Source: Methanobacteriota archaeon
Lineage (GTDB): Archaea > Thermoplasmatota > Thermoplasmata > RBG-16-68-12
DNA: 10,103 bases
Direction of reading: 5' to 3'
Assembly (NCBI GenBank): GCA_005879065.1
Contig: VBLU01000070.1
Location: 1-10,103 of the forward strand
This document shows positions 7,990 to 10,103 of the stretch, in pieces. The stretch's first letter is position 1, and every line of letters starts with the position of its first letter. The translations under genes and the position numbers were made by a program. The notes beneath the pieces were generated by a model. It was given only the letters and a program-made list of their open reading frames with translations. It was not told the DNA's origin and ran no database searches.

Positions 7990-8604
7990 CTACAGGCGGC
8001 CGTCCGCGAGGACGTAGCGCTCGGCGCTCCGCTCCGTAGATGAGGAAGGCTTTACGCCCTTCACGAATTCGAAGTGCCCGGAAACCTGCTTGAGGAATTC
8101 GCGGTATCCTTCCCCCTGGAAGACCTTGGTGAGGAAGATGCCACCGGGCCGCAAGGCCCGTACCGCGAACGAGAGGGCGGCGTCAGCGAGATCGAGCGCA
8201 CGAGCCACGTCGACCGCGCGGGTCCCGCTCAGCTTCGGGGCCATGTCGCTCATCACCATGTCCGCAGGGTCACGGAGGCGCTCGAACAGGAGGGCCTGGA
8301 CCTTGGGATCGCGGAAGTCCCCGCGGAGAAACTCGACGCCGTCGAGAGGCACGAAGGCGGCCACGTCGACTGCGAGGACACGCCCTTTAGGACCAACGCG
8401 TTCTCTCGCGACCTGCGACCATCCGCCCGGTGCAGCTCCGAGGTCAACCACGACAGCGCCTTCGTGAAACAGGCCATACCGCCGGTCGATTTGGGAGAGC
8501 TTGATCGCAGCGCGGCTCCGGTACGCCTGCTTCTTCGCGGCCCGATAGAATCGATCGTGGCGGCGCGCCTTGACCCAGGCCTTGCCCATGGGGCGAACGA
8601 ACAC
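7990..8604 (-). CDS. rlmE: 23S rRNA (uridine-2'-O-)methyltransferase RlmE/FtsJ
   Basis: SAM-dependent enzyme that methylates the 2'-OH of a uridine in the A-loop of 23S rRNA during large-subunit maturation. The 204 residues match the single-domain FtsJ/RrmJ length. SAM motif I is VVDLGAAPGGWSQ (52-64). The family's K-D-K-E catalytic tetrad is complete: K35 (RAAIKL), D120 (MSDMAP), K160 (FLTKVFQG) and E195 (ERSAERYVLA), in the same spacing as the E. coli enzyme within a few residues. The basic N-terminus (GKAWVKARRHDRFYRAAKK) is typical. The start is GTG 8604, because GGAGG lies six bases upstream; ATG 8589 (residue 6) is the alternative. The C-terminal TRAM domain found on some archaeal homologues is absent. 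The gene diverges from the small plus-strand gene at 8705. Its leader contains one copy of the 21-bp repeat, which may affect its expression. Confidence 0.95.
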   Translation of the reverse strand: MFVRPMGKAWVKARRHDRFYRAAKKQAYRSRAAIKLSQIDRRYGLFHEGAVVVDLGAAPGGWSQVARERVGPKGRVLAVDVAAFVPLDGVEFLRGDFRDPKVQALLFERLRDPADMVMSDMAPKLSGTRAVDVARALDLADAALSFAVRALRPGGIFLTKVFQGEGYREFLKQVSGHFEFVKGVKPSSSTERSAERYVLADGRL

Positions 8605-8610
8605 TGCAGG

Positions 8611-8615
8611 CCTCC
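8611..8615 (-). promoter_or_regulatory. Shine-Dalgarno of rlmE
   Basis: GGAGG on the minus strand lies six bases before GTG 8604. It favours the GTG over the internal ATG at 8589. Confidence 0.7.
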
Positions 8616-8632
8616 ATAACCCTTTCCCGCCG

Positions 8633-8653
8633 CCGGCTTGACATGTTAACCGG
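8633..8653. repeat. 21-bp perfect direct repeat, copy 1
   Basis: Begins CCGGCTTGACATG and ends TTAACCGG, identical over 21 bases to 9042-9062. The core TTGACATGTTAA is a near-perfect inverted repeat with one mismatched pair, as in many dimeric regulator sites. It lies between the Shine-Dalgarno of rlmE and the shared TATA region, so it would fall inside the rlmE leader. It is 64 bases from the second possible start codon (8717) of the small gene on the other side. Confidence 0.85.
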
Positions 8654-8683
8654 CCAAGAGTACTTTCGCACCACCCATAGTAA

Positions 8684-8698
8684 AGCTATAATATAGCT
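8684..8698. promoter_or_regulatory. Palindromic TATA element between rlmE and the small gene
   Basis: AGCTATA, one A, then TATAGCT: a 15-base inverted repeat in otherwise GC-rich DNA. Read rightwards, its TATAATA is centred about 27 bases before ATG 8717, suggesting a leaderless transcript from that codon. Read leftwards, initiation near 8664 would give rlmE a leader of about 60 bases carrying its Shine-Dalgarno. One symmetric TATA site could therefore serve both directions. Inferred. Confidence 0.5.
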
Positions 8699-8704
8699 AT
8701 TCCT

Positions 8705-9058
8705 ATGTGCAACGACATGACGCTAGAAGGCTACGACGGAGACAGGATCCTCCTGTCCTACGATGTCTCGGGCGGAGCGAGGCCGGTCGCCGCGAGGGTG
8801 TGTCAACTCGTGTTCGGCCGGCGCCGGATCTCGGAAGGGGCGACGCGGACGGCATACCGGGAGAAGGGGTTCATCCATCGGCCGGGGGTGGTGTGGATCG
8901 GCCAAAGCGTCCTCCTGATGCCTCCGCGTGACGCAGCGGAACTGTCGGGACGCTTGCTTCGGCTCGGAGTGCGAGTGGCCACCGCTCCCGTGTCGGTCGT
9001 TCGTGAAAGCCTGGAGGCCTTCCGCTGGGGTTCGAGGCTCACCGGCTTGACATGTTAA
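8705..9058 (+). CDS. Small conserved-looking protein of unknown function
   Basis: 117 residues from ATG 8705; a second ATG at 8717 gives 113 residues and sits at the better distance from the TATA element at 8684-8698. I cannot name the family. The shape suggests a compact alpha/beta fold: strand RILLSYDVSG, helix ARPVAARVCQLVFG, a basic stretch RRRISEGATRTAYREKGF, a strand with VVWIGQSVLLMP, helix RDAAELSGRLLRLG, and strand VRVATAPVSVV. The strand-helix-basic loop-strand-helix-strand order recalls small ferredoxin-like proteins of about 100 residues that I believe occur in archaea, but I cannot tie it to a function. There are no membrane segments. The last codons and the TAA stop lie inside copy 2 of the 21-bp repeat. 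The next plus-strand gene starts 68 bases after its stop. Confidence 0.75.
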   Translation: MCNDMTLEGYDGDRILLSYDVSGGARPVAARVCQLVFGRRRISEGATRTAYREKGFIHRPGVVWIGQSVLLMPPRDAAELSGRLLRLGVRVATAPVSVVRESLEAFRWGSRLTGLTC

Positions 9059-9062
9059 CCGG
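9042..9062. repeat. 21-bp perfect direct repeat, copy 2
   Basis: Identical to 8633-8653 and in the same orientation, 409 bases apart. It encodes the final residues TGLTC and the stop of the small gene. Its right end is 64 bases before the ATG of the membrane protein, the same distance as copy 1 from ATG 8717. Both copies are followed by an ACTTT motif (8662 and 9093) and then by CCCATAGTA (8674-8682 and 9110-9118), though with different spacing. Confidence 0.85.
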
Positions 9063-9091
9063 GGCGGGGACGAAATTGGGGCGAATCGTAG

Positions 9092-9100
9092 GACTTTTCC
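9092..9100 (+). promoter_or_regulatory. Probable TATA-like element of the six-TM protein gene
   Basis: GACTTTTCC is centred about 30 bases before ATG 9126, resembling the ACTTTTA element placed equally before lhr. No Shine-Dalgarno precedes the ATG, so a leaderless transcript is likely. The sequence is a weak TATA match. Confidence 0.35.
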
Positions 9101-9125
9101 ACCCGATGCCCCATAGTAGCACGAG

Positions 9126-9848
9126 ATGGCGGCCCGGTACCCGCACGGAGCTTGGTTTCTCCTGTCTGGCCTCGTGTGCCTCGTGCTCTTGGTTGGACCC
9201 ATGACCGGATGGTTCGTCGCGATGTGGCTGGCCCCGATCAATATTGTTGACGCAGGCTCAGGGGCGGACGAAGGCTTGTTTGCGGGTGTAGTCCTTGGAG
9301 GCGGAGTGGCGCTCCTCTCCCTGGCGTCCGTGATTTTGATCCTGATTGGGTTGGACCAGATGCGGTTGACGTATCCGGTGGTTGGAAGTCGAATCTCGCG
9401 GCGTGTCGGTCCGATTATCCTCACGCCGACCTGGGTCGTCGTTCTCTTTGTGCTCATCGGACTTTTCTCGACTCTGTTCTCGCCAAAAGAGGCGATGCAG
9501 GCTCCATACTTCAGGGCTGCCTCGACGGTCGCAAGGGCCGCCCTTTTGGCCCTCGGGACGTTTCTGATGATCGTTTCGGAGGAAGGGCTGCGTCCCCTCG
9601 TTTCGCGTTCCGAGGAGCGCGTGGTTTTTGCCGCCGGGATGGCGGCTCTGTTCGGGGGCCTTCTGTTGGTCGGTTCGGGCCTCGTCGCCTTCCTCCTAGG
9701 GCTTGAATCAGGCACGTTCCTTCCTTGGGCGAGCGTTCCCGCCGGGCTCAGTGGGACCTTTGCCGTCGTCGTACTCGTGTGCGCCTCTTGGCGCGTCGCG
9801 AGCCGATGGGAGAAGACTGCAATTACTCCTGGGATGACGCCCGGTTGA
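9126..9848 (+). CDS. Six-TM integral membrane protein of unknown function
   Basis: 240 residues from ATG 9126. Six hydrophobic segments are seen at about 9-36, 51-75, 97-118, 134-152, 166-192 and 201-222. The loop at 76-96 is basic (DQMRLTYPVVGSRISRRVG) and so probably cytoplasmic. The loop at 153-165 is mixed in charge (SEEGLRPLVSRSEER). The C-terminus is short and polar. There is no signal peptide distinct from TM1, no recognisable transporter motif, no Cys/His metal site, and no soluble domain. Function cannot be assigned. Codon use is less GC-rich at third positions than in lhr (ATT, TTG and TTT appear more often). It has a copy of the 21-bp repeat upstream, and 64 bases separate its stop from the purM start. 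Confidence 0.8.
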   Translation: MAARYPHGAWFLLSGLVCLVLLVGPMTGWFVAMWLAPINIVDAGSGADEGLFAGVVLGGGVALLSLASVILILIGLDQMRLTYPVVGSRISRRVGPIILTPTWVVVLFVLIGLFSTLFSPKEAMQAPYFRAASTVARAALLALGTFLMIVSEEGLRPLVSRSEERVVFAAGMAALFGGLLLVGSGLVAFLLGLESGTFLPWASVPAGLSGTFAVVVLVCASWRVASRWEKTAITPGMTPG

Positions 9849-9912
9849 AGAGTCGACGATTACCAGGGTTGTACGCTGAAATGGGCCCTGCGCCAGCGTG
9901 TTTCTGGAGACC

Positions 9913-10103
9913 ATGGTCCGGACCTACGAGGAGGCGGGCGTCAGCCAGGACGAGAAGGCGGCTCACATCGCCGCCCTCGTCGCGGCCCTAACCTACCGGC
10001 GGAAAGGGCTCGGCAAGCCCCTTACAAAGATCGGCCACTTCACCGGCCTCGTCGACTTCGGTTCCTACGCGCTATCCCTGTGCACCGACAGCGTCGGCAC
10101 GAA
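9913..10103 (+). CDS. purM: Phosphoribosylformylglycinamidine cyclo-ligase (AIR synthetase), 5' part
   Basis: The first 63 residues, running off the right edge. PurM closes FGAM to aminoimidazole ribonucleotide with ATP in purine synthesis, in the cytoplasm. The N-terminus TYEEAGVSQDEKAAHIAALV matches the YxxAGVD...ALV opening of PurM. RRKGLGKPL...GHFTGLVDFGSYALSLCTD (29-59) matches the strand leading to the ATP-binding TDGVGTK motif, read here as TDSVGT with Ser replacing the usual Gly at residue 60. ATG 9913 has GGAG three bases upstream, which is tight; GTG 9898, five codons earlier in frame, is the alternative start. Related enzymes of the same superfamily (PurL, SelD, HypE, ThiL) share the fold but not this opening, so PurM is preferred. 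Confidence 0.85.
   Translation, partial: MVRTYEEAGVSQDEKAAHIAALVAALTYRRKGLGKPLTKIGHFTGLVDFGSYALSLCTDSVGT

Noticed and set aside
8723..9715. Minus-strand open frame of 330 codons across the small gene and the membrane protein
   Set aside because: Spans two plausible plus-strand genes and their promoter region, with Arg/Pro/Thr-rich shadow composition.

Overview
The window comes from a GC-rich archaeon. Three things point there: an Lhr-type SF2 helicase of archaeal layout, archaeal-style TATA elements about 27-30 bases before start codons (leaderless transcripts) mixed with a few Shine-Dalgarno-led genes, and a secreted surface protein built of DUF11-like repeats. The gene set and the zinc-ribbon/TPR membrane protein fit a high-GC member of the Thermoplasmatota, but this lineage call is an inference from gene style.

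Layout. Bases 1-3214 (minus strand) hold the first 1071 residues of a very large exported surface protein that runs off the left edge. A 163-base divergent promoter region follows. An Lhr helicase gene (plus strand) starts at 3378 and its homology runs to 6054. Its frame is broken near 5706, and a segment expected to carry the first zinc-finger cysteine pair appears to be missing. Next is a zinc-ribbon / two-TM / TPR protein (6137-7255). It is convergent with a frame-broken hypothetical gene on the minus strand (7932 to 7239). Upstream of that, on the same strand, lies rlmE/ftsJ, the 23S rRNA 2'-O-methyltransferase (8604 to 7990).

The right part is plus strand: a small 117-residue protein (8705-9058), a six-TM membrane protein (9126-9848), and the start of purM (9913 to the right edge). 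rlmE and the small gene diverge from an AT-rich palindromic TATA element. A perfect 21-bp direct repeat lies once in this divergent region (8633-8653) and once at the 3' end of the small gene (9042-9062). It flanks the small gene and sits upstream of both plus-strand genes.

How the genes relate. Most are unrelated housekeeping or envelope genes, each with its own promoter. The only sign of shared control is the 21-bp repeat, which may coordinate the small gene, the membrane protein and possibly rlmE, or may mark a duplicated or inserted segment. I see no CRISPR array, tRNA, rRNA, transposase or integrase. No clear new multi-gene system is visible. The repeat-flanked module and the two frame breaks deserve the closest look.
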